From Bog-473 sp963726005 (GTDB lineage: Bacteria; Actinomycetota; Acidimicrobiia; Acidimicrobiales; RAAP-2): DNA of 64,000 nt. The DNA lies in assembly GCA_963726005.1 (NCBI GenBank), contig CAVSAT010000001.1, forward strand, positions 434,001 through 498,000, written 5' to 3'. Position numbers and translations under genes: made by a program. Of the stretch, positions 16,574 to 25,683 are shown one piece after another. The notes beneath the pieces are model-generated. The model saw nothing but the letters and a program-made list of their open reading frames with translations, ran no database searches and was not told where the DNA came from. The first letter of the stretch is position 1; every line of letters starts with the position of its first letter.

Positions 16574-17336
16574 CCTCGAGAAGGAGCTGCGCGCCCGCCG
16601 CGAGCGTGGGCGCAAGCTTCTGATCCCCTATCTCATGGGCGGCATGACCGACGATTGGGCTCAATCCCTGGCCGCGGTGGTCGCCGCCGGGGCCGACGCC
16701 GTCGAGGTTGGCATCCCCTTCTCGGACCCGATGATCGACGGGCCCGTGATCCAGGAGGCGGCCCTGCGCGCCCTCACCCGCGGCACGGTTCCCCAAGAGG
16801 TGCTCGACGGCGTCGCCGGGGCGGAGGCACCCGTGCCGATCGCCGCGATGACGTACTACAACATCGTGTTCCGGGCCGGGCACAAGCGCATGGCCCGGTC
16901 GCTCGCGTCCGCCGGTGTGACCGGGGCGATCATCCCGGACCTCCCCGTGGAGGAGATCGGCCCCTGGGCGAGCGAGGCCGATGCGGCGGGGATCGACACT
17001 GTCCTGCTGGTGGCGCCGTCCAGCCCGCCCGACCGTGTCGAGCGCATCTGTGCCCGGTCGCGCGGCTTCGTGTACGCCGTGGCGCGCATGGGCGTGACCG
17101 GTGAGCGCAGAGAGCTGGGGGTCGATGCCGCACGGGTGGTCGAGCGGATCCGGGCCTGCACCGACATGCCCGTGTGCGTCGGGGTCGGCGTCTCCACGCC
17201 CGCCCAGGCCGCCGAGGTGTGCGAGGTGGCAGACGGCGTCGTCGTCGGCTCCGCCCTGGTGCGCCGCCTGCTCGAAGGCGCGGGACCCGACGGCGCGGCA
17301 GCGTTCGTGGGGTCGCTCCGCGAGGCGATCGACTAG
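16566..17336 (+). CDS. trpA: Tryptophan synthase alpha chain
   Basis: 256-residue TIM barrel. VEVGIPFSDPMIDGP contains the catalytic Glu and IPDLPVEE the catalytic Asp; VGVGVSTPAQA and VVVGSALV bind phosphate. ATG 16566 lies inside the trpB end. The last codons share the sequence CTAG with the stop of the convergent SGNH gene. Confidence 0.96.
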   Translation: MPDLEKELRARRERGRKLLIPYLMGGMTDDWAQSLAAVVAAGADAVEVGIPFSDPMIDGPVIQEAALRALTRGTVPQEVLDGVAGAEAPVPIAAMTYYNIVFRAGHKRMARSLASAGVTGAIIPDLPVEEIGPWASEADAAGIDTVLLVAPSSPPDRVERICARSRGFVYAVARMGVTGERRELGVDAARVVERIRACTDMPVCVGVGVSTPAQAAEVCEVADGVVVGSALVRRLLEGAGPDGAAAFVGSLREAID

Positions 17337-18542
17337 ACCCGCCCGCGCAGTTGGCGTTCCACCGCGGCCGCGATGGCCCGTTGGCCCGCCGCCGTCGGGT
17401 GGGCCGCCCGCCACACGTAGTCCTCGAGGCCCTGCTCGGCCTGGTGGGCCTTGGCGGCGAGCGACGCGGCAGGGGATCGCGCCGACAAGCGAGCGGGTCG
17501 CGTCACAGCTCGTGGCGGCCAGCACCCGCTCGATATCGGCGGCCAGGGTGGTGTCCGGCAACGGTTCACCGGAGAACACCCAGGGCGCCCGCGTGCACAT
17601 GCCGTGCCCGTCGAACGCCGTGGCGATATCCATCAAGCTCACGTTCGTGACGTGGTGGGCCCGCGCGTCGGCCACCGCGCCGGCGACCGCCTTGTTCAGC
17701 GCCGTGAGGACCACCTGGGCCGCGGCGTCGGTGGCGGCGGCATCGGTCTTGAGGCCGGTGCAGACGAGGTTGGTGTGGAGGCCCGAGGCCCCGGCGTCAT
17801 CGACGATCTGCGCCGGGCCGGGGATGGGTTGGTAGTAATCGAGGACGGCAATGCGGCCGGCGTGCGGCGCCATCAGTTCAATGGCTTTGGCGAGGCTGGT
17901 GCGGACAGTGGAGAGCTCCGCCGCGACCTGCGGCGTGACGGTGCCGTTGACGACGCAGTTGGTCCCGATGCCGATGCCGACGCCCAGGGCGTGGACGAGC
18001 TCGTACTCGAGGCAGCGGGAGAAGTCGATGTCGTCGGCCCCGTCCTGCAGCAGGACCAGCCGCGCCGGGTGCCGGGCCAGGTCCGCCGCGGTGAGCTCGT
18101 CGCTCAGGTTGCGCGCCTGCTGTGGCGGGAGCGGGCACTGTCCGTCTCGCGCCGTGTTGTCGGCGGCGTCGGCCACCGCCCCGCTCACGGCGAGCTGGTC
18201 CCCGGTCAGCCTGCAGTTGGTGGCCCGGACGGTCATGGTGAGCCCGAGGGCCCGGGCGACCTCGCTCGGGTAGGCCCGCGTCGAGGGGGGCTGGGAGAGC
18301 CAGGTGGCGGGCAACCCCACTCGCGGTGTCAGGTAGGGGTTCGCCAGCCCGTGCCCGTACGGGACGGAGTCCCCGAGGGCGACGGCGCGGATCGAGGTCG
18401 ACGGGCTGGGGGCGGTCGGCGGACCACCGCGCGTGGCCAGCACGACACCCCCTGCGACCAGCGCCAGCACCGCCGCGGCCACACCGACCCACAACGCGGG
18501 GGAGCGGCGCACCGAGGCGCCCCAGGTTTGCAGCCATCCCAT
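17333..18542 (-). CDS. Membrane-anchored SGNH hydrolase, frameshifted near C-terminus
   Basis: About 400 residues. An N-terminal membrane anchor (PALWVGVAAAVLALVAGGVV) is followed by the GDSVPYGHG block with the nucleophile Ser, LLQDGADDID in the GxND position, and the C-terminal His block WRAAHPTAAGQ. The last block is in a different frame; one base is gained (or two lost) at about 17470-17476. Such proteins are extracytoplasmic esterases or lipases. It follows fabF by 59 bases, hinting at a lipid role, which is inference only. Confidence 0.78.
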
Positions 18543-18601
18543 CGGCGGACCTCACGTGTCGCTGCCGGGCGGCAGCGGAGGGGCGACCTTACCGGCCGGG
18601 G

Positions 18602-19798
18602 TCAGCCGGGGGGCAGCAGGACCAGGCAGCCGTTGTGGCCACCGAAGCCGAAGGAATTGGACAGCACGGGGGCCGGTTCCCAGGGTTGGGGCTGGCCGTG
18701 CACGACGCGGATCGTGATCTCGGGATCGGGCTCCTCGTAGCCGGCGGTGGGCGGGATCGTCGCGTGGTGGATCGTGAGCACCCCCGCCACGGCCTCGATG
18801 GCGCCGGCCGCCGCCAGACCGTGGCCCGTGACGCCCTTGGTCGAAGTGACCAGCGGGCCCGGCTCACCGAAGACCTTGGTGATGGCGCGCGACTCGGCGA
18901 GGTCGTTCAGGGGCGTCGAGGTGCCGTGGGCGTTGATGTGTCCCACGTCGGCCGCGCCGATGCCGGCATCGGCTAGCGCCAGTTCCATGCAGGCCACCGC
19001 GCCCGACCCATCGGGCGCGGGTGCGGTGATGTGGTGCGCGTCTGCCGTGCTGGCGGCCCCGGCGAGCTCGGCGTAGATCGTCGCCCCGCGTGCGACGGCG
19101 CGGTCGTAGTCCTCGAGCACGAGGGCGGCCGCACCCTCTGTCATGACGAAGCCGTCCCGGCGGGCGTCGAAGGGACGCGAATGGCCCGAGGTCGAAAGCG
19201 CCGTCATGTTGGCGAAGGCGGCCAGCGCGACCGGGTGCATGCTGGCCTCGGAGCCGCCGCCCACGGCCACCTCGCAGCGGCCGGTCGCGACCAGCCGGGC
19301 CGCGGCCGCGATGGCGTGCGTGCCCGCGGCGCACGCAGTACAGATCACCTCGGACGGCCCGCGCCAACCAAGCCGCATGGAGATGCCCGCCGCGCCCGCG
19401 TTGGCCATCATCATCGGCACCAGCCTGGGGGAGACCCGGTCGGGACCTTTCTCGTTGTAGACCCCGACCTGGTCGGCCAACGTCTCGAAGCCTCCGACAC
19501 CGGTGGCGAAGACGACGCCGGCCTTGGCCGGGTCGACGGCAAGGTCCCCGGCGGCCGCCACGGCGATGTCCGCCGAGACCATCGAGAGCTGGGCGAAGCG
19601 GTCGAGCTGGCGGACCTCCTTGGGCCCGAACCAGTCCTTCGGCTCGTAGTCGCGCACCGCGCCGCCGACGACGGACGGGTGGAGCAGTCCGTCCCAGAGG
19701 GCGTCGACCCCCACCCCGCAGCAGGTGACCGCCCCGAGGCCGGTGACGGCGACCCGCCGCCCCCTGATGGGACCCCCGGCACCGACCCCGATCTGCAT
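18602..19798 (-). CDS. fabF: Beta-ketoacyl-ACP synthase II
   Basis: 398 residues. Catalytic Cys in CTACAAGTHAI, His in INAHGTSTPLNDLAE, Lys in STKGVTGHGLAAAG, and C-terminal SNSFGFGGHNG. Condenses malonyl-ACP with acyl-ACP. ATG overlaps the acpP stop (TGATG), so carrier and synthase are co-translated. Confidence 0.95.
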   Translation of the reverse strand: MQIGVGAGGPIRGRRVAVTGLGAVTCCGVGVDALWDGLLHPSVVGGAVRDYEPKDWFGPKEVRQLDRFAQLSMVSADIAVAAAGDLAVDPAKAGVVFATGVGGFETLADQVGVYNEKGPDRVSPRLVPMMMANAGAAGISMRLGWRGPSEVICTACAAGTHAIAAAARLVATGRCEVAVGGGSEASMHPVALAAFANMTALSTSGHSRPFDARRDGFVMTEGAAALVLEDYDRAVARGATIYAELAGAASTADAHHITAPAPDGSGAVACMELALADAGIGAADVGHINAHGTSTPLNDLAESRAITKVFGEPGPLVTSTKGVTGHGLAAAGAIEAVAGVLTIHHATIPPTAGYEEPDPEITIRVVHGQPQPWEPAPVLSNSFGFGGHNGCLVLLPPG

Positions 19799-20037
19799 CA
19801 GAGCTTGGTCGAGATCAGGTCGAAGGCCTGGCCGATGGTGGTGATGTCCTCGAGTTCGGTCTCCTCGACGGTGACGTCGAACGCCTCTTCGAGCGCCATC
19901 ACGAGCTCGACGAGATCGAGGCTGTCCGCGTCGAGGTCGTCCGCGAACTTGGCCTCCTTGGTGATCTTGTCGGCGGGCACCTGCAGCACTTCCACGGCGC
20001 ACTCGCGAAACTTCTCGAACGCTGCGTCGCTGTCCAC
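19798..20037 (-). CDS. acpP: Acyl carrier protein
   Basis: 79 residues, acidic, with the phosphopantetheine Ser in DLDADSLDLVELVMALEE. The GTG start at 20037 is chosen because an AGGAG Shine-Dalgarno lies 7 bases upstream. It is one of the minority of genes here with a classical ribosome-binding site. It sits between fabG and fabF as in standard fab clusters. Confidence 0.95.
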   Translation of the reverse strand: MDSDAAFEKFRECAVEVLQVPADKITKEAKFADDLDADSLDLVELVMALEEAFDVTVEETELEDITTIGQAFDLISTKL

Positions 20038-20071
20038 AATCGGGCTCCTTTGTCTGTCGGTTTCCAGAACG

Positions 20072-20797
20072 CTACAGGCCCATACCCAGGCCACCGTCGA
20101 CCGGCACGACGGCGCCGGTGACGTAGGCGGCGGCATCGGAGGCCAGGAATCCCACCACGGCGGCCACGTCGTGGACGCTGCCGGCGTGCCCGAGGGGCAC
20201 CTGGCCCGTCATCAGGGCCACCCGGTCGGCGCCGAGGGCCGCCGTCATGTCCGTGTCGATCAGGCCGGGGGCCACCACGTTCACCGTGATCTGCCGGCTG
20301 CCCACCTCGCGGGCGATGGCCCTGGCCATCCCGACCAGGCCGGCCTTCGACGCGGCGTAGTTGGCCTGCCCGGGCAGCCCGACGAAGGCGCCGACGGACG
20401 AGACGAAGATGATGCGGCCCGCGTGCAGGCGCAGCATCTTGGCCACGGCCCGCTTGGCGACACGGAACGAGCCGGTCAGGTTGGCGTCGATGACGTCGTG
20501 GAAGGCCTGGTCGCTCATCCGCAGCATCAGCGAATCGATGGTGATGCCGGCGTTGGCCACGAGCACCTGGACCGGGCTCCACCGCTCCTCAATCGCCGCG
20601 AACGCCGCCTCGACCTCCTCGGCGTTGCGCACGTCGCAGCGAACGGCGAGGAAGCGATCAGGGTCGGCGCCTTCGGGCGCCGGGGCAGCGCCTGCCGAGC
20701 GAAAGGTCGTGGCGACCTGGTCGCCGTTGGCCAGGAACCATTCCACGCAGGCCGCGCCGATGCCGCGGGTCCCGCCGGTGACGAAGACGACGGCCAT
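20072..20797 (-). CDS. fabG: 3-oxoacyl-ACP reductase
   Basis: 241-residue short-chain dehydrogenase. TGGTRGIG binds NADP, NAGIT, the Ser of FVSSVGAF, the YAASK Tyr-Lys pair and the C-terminal VDGGLGMG are all present. The start overlaps the fabD stop (ATGA). Confidence 0.93.
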   Translation of the reverse strand: MAVVFVTGGTRGIGAACVEWFLANGDQVATTFRSAGAAPAPEGADPDRFLAVRCDVRNAEEVEAAFAAIEERWSPVQVLVANAGITIDSLMLRMSDQAFHDVIDANLTGSFRVAKRAVAKMLRLHAGRIIFVSSVGAFVGLPGQANYAASKAGLVGMARAIAREVGSRQITVNVVAPGLIDTDMTAALGADRVALMTGQVPLGHAGSVHDVAAVVGFLASDAAAYVTGAVVPVDGGLGMGL

Positions 20798-22050
20798 CAG
20801 CGGGGGTCGGGCACGCGCAGCCAGACGAGCGGCTGGCCCTCCTGGACCCGCTCGCCGTCGGCCGCCAGCCAGCGAATGACCTGTCCCCCGAAGGGTGTGC
20901 GGACGTCGGAGACGCCGACACGGCCGACCAGGTCCCCGACATCGACGGCGGACGGCTGCTCGGCGTCGTCGCCGGTCCCGGGCAGGAGCCCCGTCCCGGG
21001 CGCCTGCAGGGAGGACTCGGGGCTGAAGATGCCGCTGGACGGGCTCACCACCACCCGCTCGGACATGTAGAGGTGCTCACCCTGGTGCAGCGCCGGCTCC
21101 GCCCGCCAGGTGCCGGCCGCGGCGATCTGGTCCATCAGGGTGTCGAGGTCCTCGGGCTTGGACACGGCCAGGGACTGGATCTCGGGGAGGCTGCGCTTCG
21201 CCAGTCCGCTGAGGACACCCCCGGGGCCCAGCTCGACCAGTGACGTCAGCCCGAGGCCGGCGAAGGTCTCGAGCGTCTGGCGCCAACGCACCGGGCTGCA
21301 CAGTTGGGCGGAGAGCAGACCCGGCCACTCGGCCGGGTCGTCGTGCACGTGCGCGTCCACGTTGGCCACGACCCGGACCTCGGGGGTCAAGAACGTGACC
21401 TCCGCCAGTGCCTTGCGCAGGTCGGCCCGGGCGCCCTGCATCAGGGGCGTGTGGAATGCGCCCGAGACCTGTATCGGCACGACCCGCTTGGCCCCCAGGC
21501 CCTTGGCGAGCTCACCCGCCCTGGCGACCGCCTCGCCAGTCCCGGCGATCACGACCTGTCCCGGCGCGTTGTAGTTGGCCACCCACACGTCGCCTTCGGC
21601 GCGCATGCAGGCCGCCTCGGCGTCGTCGTCCGCGATTCCGAGCAGCGCAGCCATGGTTCCCGGTGCTTCCTCGCTCGCACGCGCCATGGCCTCGCCGCGG
21701 GCGACGACGAGTTGGATCCCGTGCTCGAAGCCGAGGGCGCCGCTGGCGACGAGCGCGGTGTACTCGCCCAGGCTGTGGCCGGCGCAGGCGGCCGGGGTGA
21801 GCCCGATCCGCTCCACCGCGTCGAGCACCACCAGGCTGAGCGCGGTGGTGGCGAGCTGCGCGTTCTCGGTCTGGGTCAGCTCGTCGATCGGGGCGCGGAG
21901 CAACAGGTGCGACAGGTCACGGCCGGCGGCGGCGGACGCCTCTTCGACCACTTCCCACGATGGGTGGTCCACCCATGGCTCACCCATACCGGCACGCTGT
22001 GATCCCTGTCCGGGAAAGGTGAAAACCAGCACGTGTCCGACGGCTCCCAT
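20797..22050 (-). CDS. fabD: Malonyl-CoA:ACP transacylase fused to a biotinyl-like domain
   Basis: 417 residues, about 110 longer than ordinary FabD. The transacylase part has FPGQGSQ, the nucleophile in GHSLGEYTA, the Arg in VVARGEAMA and the His in SGAFHTPLM. After about residue 310 follows a linker and a biotinyl/lipoyl-like barrel: VVVSPSSGIFSPE, then VDVGDLVGRV and TPFGGQVIRWLAADGERVQE. The lysine hairpin (normally E-x-M-K-M) is replaced by GVSDVR, so it should not be biotinylated. Start ATG 22050 precedes the first beta-strand (GHVLVFTFPGQG). TTGACG upstream is a possible -35. Confidence 0.88.
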   Translation of the reverse strand: MGAVGHVLVFTFPGQGSQRAGMGEPWVDHPSWEVVEEASAAAGRDLSHLLLRAPIDELTQTENAQLATTALSLVVLDAVERIGLTPAACAGHSLGEYTALVASGALGFEHGIQLVVARGEAMARASEEAPGTMAALLGIADDDAEAACMRAEGDVWVANYNAPGQVVIAGTGEAVARAGELAKGLGAKRVVPIQVSGAFHTPLMQGARADLRKALAEVTFLTPEVRVVANVDAHVHDDPAEWPGLLSAQLCSPVRWRQTLETFAGLGLTSLVELGPGGVLSGLAKRSLPEIQSLAVSKPEDLDTLMDQIAAAGTWRAEPALHQGEHLYMSERVVVSPSSGIFSPESSLQAPGTGLLPGTGDDAEQPSAVDVGDLVGRVGVSDVRTPFGGQVIRWLAADGERVQEGQPLVWLRVPDPR

Positions 22051-22228
22051 CGACGGGGGGTGGGGGAACTCACAGTGTGGCATGCCGGCGTGCCGTCAAG
22101 GGGCGTCGGGCCCCGACAATCGCACCGCCGGTACGATGCTCGACGCGTCGGGCGAGCCCATCGCTGGTTACCGCGTGGAAACCAGGTGCGACGCGCGGTG
22201 CGACCACCAGCCGGGCGCGTCCCAGCCG

Positions 22229-23704
22229 TCAGCTCCCGGGGGGAGTGAAGACGGCGATGCAGCCCTGCAGCTGCCCGAGCCCGGCAGGATTCGCCGCGAC
22301 GGGCGCCTGCGTGGTCGGGCCTCCCGGCACGGTCGTCGAGGTGCTGGTCGTGGTGGGGGGGACCGTGGTGGTCGTGGTGGTGCTGGTGGTCGGAGGTGCC
22401 GTCGTGGGCACGGTCGTGGCGGGCACCACCGTCGTCGGCACCACCGCGCCGATCACCGTCGGCACGGTGGTCGGGGGCACGGTCGTGGTCGTCGTGGTCG
22501 TCGTGGGCGCCGCAGTCGTCGGGGTCGTCGGAGTGTGCACTGTCGTCGTCGGCACGGTCGTCGTCGGGGCGTTCGTGGGGGCGGCCGTCGGCGATCCAGC
22601 CGGCGTCGGAGCCGTGATCTGGACCGTGGTGCAGGCGCCGGCGGTCTGCAGGGTCGTGACGTCGTTGACCAGCCGGTCGAGCGCATGGTTCTGGGTCGCG
22701 GTGTCCGATATCAGCGTCGCATTGGCCTGGGCCAGCGCCTTCATGGCGGCGTCCCGATGGGATTGCGACGCCGCAAGGTGTGCAATTGCGGCTTGGTACG
22801 TCGAGAGGAGGTCGTTCGCGGCCACACTCTCGTACTGCTGGGCTGCGACGCCGTTCGCGTTCTGGGGGCCGAACGGCGTGCGACTTCCGACGTTCGTGAG
22901 CGAGCTGCTCACGTAGAGCCCGCTGCTCACGTACTCGTCGACGGCGAATCGCCGCAGCGTGCTCCGCGCCGCGGCCAGCTTGTCCTGGGCGTCGGAGACG
23001 GCGGATGCCGCGGCCGTGAGCTCCTGGTTCAGCGACACCAACACGCTTTGGTCCGCCGCCGACGTGGCCACAGCCGCCTGGTATGCACCGACGTCCAGTT
23101 TCACGTTCCCGTAGACGCTCAGCGCGGCCGAGGCGGTCAGCAACGCGGAGTCGACCCCGCCCGTGGCACCGATGATCTTGTCCGCATAGCAGGGCGTGCC
23201 GTTGGCCGAGGGTGCGCACCACTGGCTCTTGTCGACGTCGGCGAGGAACACGCCCGCGGGGGCCACGTTCCCGGCCCGCAGCGCCGCAGTGATCGACCAC
23301 ATGTTCGGTTGGAGCAGCGTGGCCACCGTCGCGGCACAGCCAGCCAGCCAGTTCGCGTAGGCGGGAAAGCCGTTGGAGGAGATGGAGCCCGGGATCGGCG
23401 CGTTGTTGACGTCGGTCATCCGCAGCGTGTTGAAGGGGTTGTACGCCGCCGAGTTGTTCGTCGACCCACCCTCGGCGGCCTGCCATTCATCGAGGTCGTC
23501 GACGTTCGCCTGCGTGGCGGGTGCCGTCACTCCCTGCAGCACGCAGAGCTCCCAGCCGGCGGGCAGCGCCGTGCCACCGGGGGCAGCCACCACCCTGGGG
23601 GCAGCGCCGGCAGAGGACGCGAGCGCGCAGACGCCCAGACTGGCCACGGAAAGGGCCAGCGCAAGTCGGGCGCACGAGAAGTGGCGGAACATGAGGTGAT
23701 TCAA
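22229..23704 (-). CDS. Secreted lysozyme-like protein with Thr/Pro-rich C-terminal tail
   Basis: 491 residues. Signal peptide (LALALSVASLGVCALASSAGA). Residues 40-170 contain W-x-AEGG, NNSAAYNPFNTLR, SNGFPAYANWLAGCAATVATLL and AALRAGN. This matches the arrangement of peptidoglycan-cleaving lysozyme-like domains (AEGG...NPxNT...YxxxxxGxxA); the assignment is by eye. A long helical or coiled-coil segment follows (about 190-340), then about 120 residues of Thr/Pro/Val repeats and a final Cys. GAGGAG lies 8 bases before a TTG start; an ATG five codons later is the alternative. Confidence 0.6.
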   Translation of the reverse strand: MNHLMFRHFSCARLALALSVASLGVCALASSAGAAPRVVAAPGGTALPAGWELCVLQGVTAPATQANVDDLDEWQAAEGGSTNNSAAYNPFNTLRMTDVNNAPIPGSISSNGFPAYANWLAGCAATVATLLQPNMWSITAALRAGNVAPAGVFLADVDKSQWCAPSANGTPCYADKIIGATGGVDSALLTASAALSVYGNVKLDVGAYQAAVATSAADQSVLVSLNQELTAAASAVSDAQDKLAAARSTLRRFAVDEYVSSGLYVSSSLTNVGSRTPFGPQNANGVAAQQYESVAANDLLSTYQAAIAHLAASQSHRDAAMKALAQANATLISDTATQNHALDRLVNDVTTLQTAGACTTVQITAPTPAGSPTAAPTNAPTTTVPTTTVHTPTTPTTAAPTTTTTTTTVPPTTVPTVIGAVVPTTVVPATTVPTTAPPTTSTTTTTTVPPTTTSTSTTVPGGPTTQAPVAANPAGLGQLQGCIAVFTPPGS

Positions 23705-24016
23705 GAGGTTGGCTCCTCAGCCGAGAGGAGCACGGACTCGACGAGGCCTAGGCCGGGAGCCGTATTGCCTGGCCGCTCAAGGTTGGCACGTTCCCCTCCG
23801 CCGGCGCATATCGAGGTATCGGCGATCCGGGCTGAATCTTGAGCCGACACGGCCGTTTCGTGCCGACCGGAGAGCCGCATCGGCGGCTGAACTGCGCATT
23901 CACCGCGTGTCGGCGCGGAAGACCTGGTGGAGTCGTCAGTGATCTCCCGGTGAACGGTCCGCGTCGGGAAAGGGGCCCGGCGCCGCGCAACAGGTCGGGA
24001 CGGCGTCCCTAGGACC
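23705..24016. other. Intergenic, no gene seen
   Basis: 312 bases between two minus-strand genes. It should hold the promoter of the secreted protein. I see no convincing ORF, RNA or terminator. Confidence 0.4.
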
Positions 24017-24856
24017 TCATGAGGCGACCTGCGCCGTGGCGGCGATGATCTGTTCCAGCACCGAATGGTCGGGCATCGGGGGCGGGTCGAGCGTGGGGAG
24101 CTGACGGACGTGTGCGAAGGCGCGCTCGATGAACAGACCCTCGATCACCGGAGTGTGGCAACCGGCGATGGTCGTGATCTCCAGCCCCTGGGTGCGATCC
24201 ACGTAGCGCCCGTACTTCTCCTCGTCGACCATCGAGAGCCACGGACTGATTGCACCGAATGCGAACATCGCCATCCCCCCGGCCCAGAACTCGGGGTCGA
24301 GGTCCCCGATCCCCATTTGCGGGTCGGGCAGCGGCGTCGCGAATGCGTCCGACGCCCAGTAGACACCGGTTGTCGGGTCGAACAGCCCGCGCGTGGTGGG
24401 CGAGTCGTAGACGGGGGGTCGCATGGCCAGGAGCGTACGGTCACCGATGTCGAGCGTCTCTCCGTCCATCACCCAGCGACACCGTTGCAGCGGGAAGTCG
24501 AAGCAGTTCGTGTGGCGCTCGACCATGGCCCAATTGCAGACGAGCGTCGCGTTCGGGCACGCTGCCATGACTTCATCGAGATTGCCGGTGTGATCGACGT
24601 CGTCATGGGACAAGAAGACCCAGCGGACGTCCGCCGGATCGACGAGCGAGAAGGCGTCCTTGAGCCACTGCTCACGGTTCGCCGGCGTGCCCGTGTCGAC
24701 GATCATCGGCTCGGCGCCCCGGATCACCATGGAGTTCAGGTAGACGAACAGCGGCTGCCCGAGCGCGGGCTGCACCTGGTGGATCACCCAGGTGTCCTCG
24801 GCGACCTTCGTGGGCTCGAAATAGGTCGGTGGTGCGAGTGGCGCGAATATGGTCAC
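24017..24856 (-). CDS. Metallo-beta-lactamase-fold protein (flavodiiron-like N-domain)
   Basis: 279 residues. The metal motif is SHDDVDHTGN, i.e. H-x-D-x-D-H, closer to the diiron ODP/flavodiiron group than to zinc beta-lactamases. MIVDTGTPANREQWL and IAGCHTPVI supply the other conserved blocks. No flavodoxin domain is attached. The GTG start at 24856 gives VTIFAPLAPPTYFEPTKV. Divergent from the barrel/cupin pair, suggesting a shared process. Confidence 0.75.
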   Translation of the reverse strand: MTIFAPLAPPTYFEPTKVAEDTWVIHQVQPALGQPLFVYLNSMVIRGAEPMIVDTGTPANREQWLKDAFSLVDPADVRWVFLSHDDVDHTGNLDEVMAACPNATLVCNWAMVERHTNCFDFPLQRCRWVMDGETLDIGDRTLLAMRPPVYDSPTTRGLFDPTTGVYWASDAFATPLPDPQMGIGDLDPEFWAGGMAMFAFGAISPWLSMVDEEKYGRYVDRTQGLEITTIAGCHTPVIEGLFIERAFAHVRQLPTLDPPPMPDHSVLEQIIAATAQVAS

Positions 24857-24908
24857 GAAGACCCCTGATCTCCCCCTTCGCCAAATGGGACGGACCGACC
24901 GTAACACG

Positions 24909-24921
24909 CATTGCAACAATG
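24909..24921. promoter_or_regulatory. Palindrome CATTGcaaCAATG in divergent promoter region
   Basis: A 5-bp inverted repeat with 3-bp centre between the metallo-beta-lactamase-fold gene and the barrel gene, next to a TACGGT box on the minus strand. Plausible operator. Confidence 0.35.
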
Positions 24922-25037
24922 TGCCGAGGTGGGCGAGGCTGCATGCACGAGCGCAGCCGGCCGTGACCGATGTCACCACGAGCTCGGCAGCTGCCGCTGG
25001 ACACTGGACGGCCGCGGGGAAGGAGACCTGAGCGAGG

Positions 25038-25682
25038 ATGGAAGACCGAACGACCACCGGCCTGTATCTCGAGCTGGGCGACGGTTCCGCTGACCAGTTG
25101 CGCCGGCGCGCCGAGGCGCTGGCCGGGCGTGCGGGGGTCGACCGGGTCACGTGGTGGGAGAACTGCGTGCCCGGTCGCCGGGACCTCCCCATGCGGATCT
25201 CCGACGGGTCGATGCTGACCGTGGCCGAGGTGACGGCCAGCTTCTCTGCTCCCGACGCCCCGGCCGAGACCACGGCGCACCACTTTCGCCGCCATCCGCG
25301 CCCCAGCCAGGGTGTCCTCACGGGGCGGCCGACCACGGGCCTCTTGCTGGTGTGGATCAGCCCCAGGGAGCCCGAGTTCGCACAGGCTCTGCGCGACTGG
25401 GGTGACTTCGTCCACATCCGCCACATCGCCGCGGCAGGCATACCGGGCTTCACCCAGATCTCGGTCTACGAGAACGTGGCGCCGGTCGACCCCATGTTCA
25501 TGCACTTCTACGAGTTCGACGGCGAGGAGGCAGAGGCGACGTTCTCGACGATGATCGAGCATGTGGCCCCACGGATCGGGGGCGTCGACAGCGAGGCCTT
25601 CACCGGGTGGGCCGATTGGCGAGCCGGCCACGGCCGGCTGTTCTATTGCAACACCTTCCAGTTCCTCGGCGCAGTGTCCTGA
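25038..25682 (+). CDS. Predicted dimeric alpha/beta-barrel-like protein, function unknown
   Basis: 214 residues with two halves, each showing a ferredoxin-like strand-helix pattern (GLYLELGDGSADQLRRRAEA; LLLVWISPREPEFAQALRDW, then FTQISVYENVAP). AGGAGACC sits about 11 bases before ATG. No catalytic motif recognised. One base separates it from the cupin gene, so the two are surely co-expressed. Confidence 0.6.
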   Translation: MEDRTTTGLYLELGDGSADQLRRRAEALAGRAGVDRVTWWENCVPGRRDLPMRISDGSMLTVAEVTASFSAPDAPAETTAHHFRRHPRPSQGVLTGRPTTGLLLVWISPREPEFAQALRDWGDFVHIRHIAAAGIPGFTQISVYENVAPVDPMFMHFYEFDGEEAEATFSTMIEHVAPRIGGVDSEAFTGWADWRAGHGRLFYCNTFQFLGAVS

Positions 25683-25683
25683 G

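Noticed and set aside
17331..17336. Shared CTAG at the convergent trpA and SGNH stops as a regulatory site
   Set aside because: CTAG simply serves as TAG on both strands; an economical overlap but no evidence of function.
19031..21070. 679-codon plus-strand frame opposite the fab cluster
   Set aside because: Antisense shadow; all FabF, ACP and FabG catalytic motifs are on the minus strand.
22290..22600. Tandem-repeat-like DNA suggesting CRISPR or a minisatellite
   Set aside because: The repetition comes from Thr/Pro/Val codons; there are no constant repeats with unique spacers. No CRISPR array is seen anywhere in the window.
21575..23842. 755-codon plus-strand frame with Gly/Arg/Val repeats
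   Set aside because: It is the complement of the Thr/Pro-rich tail of the secreted protein and of FabD.
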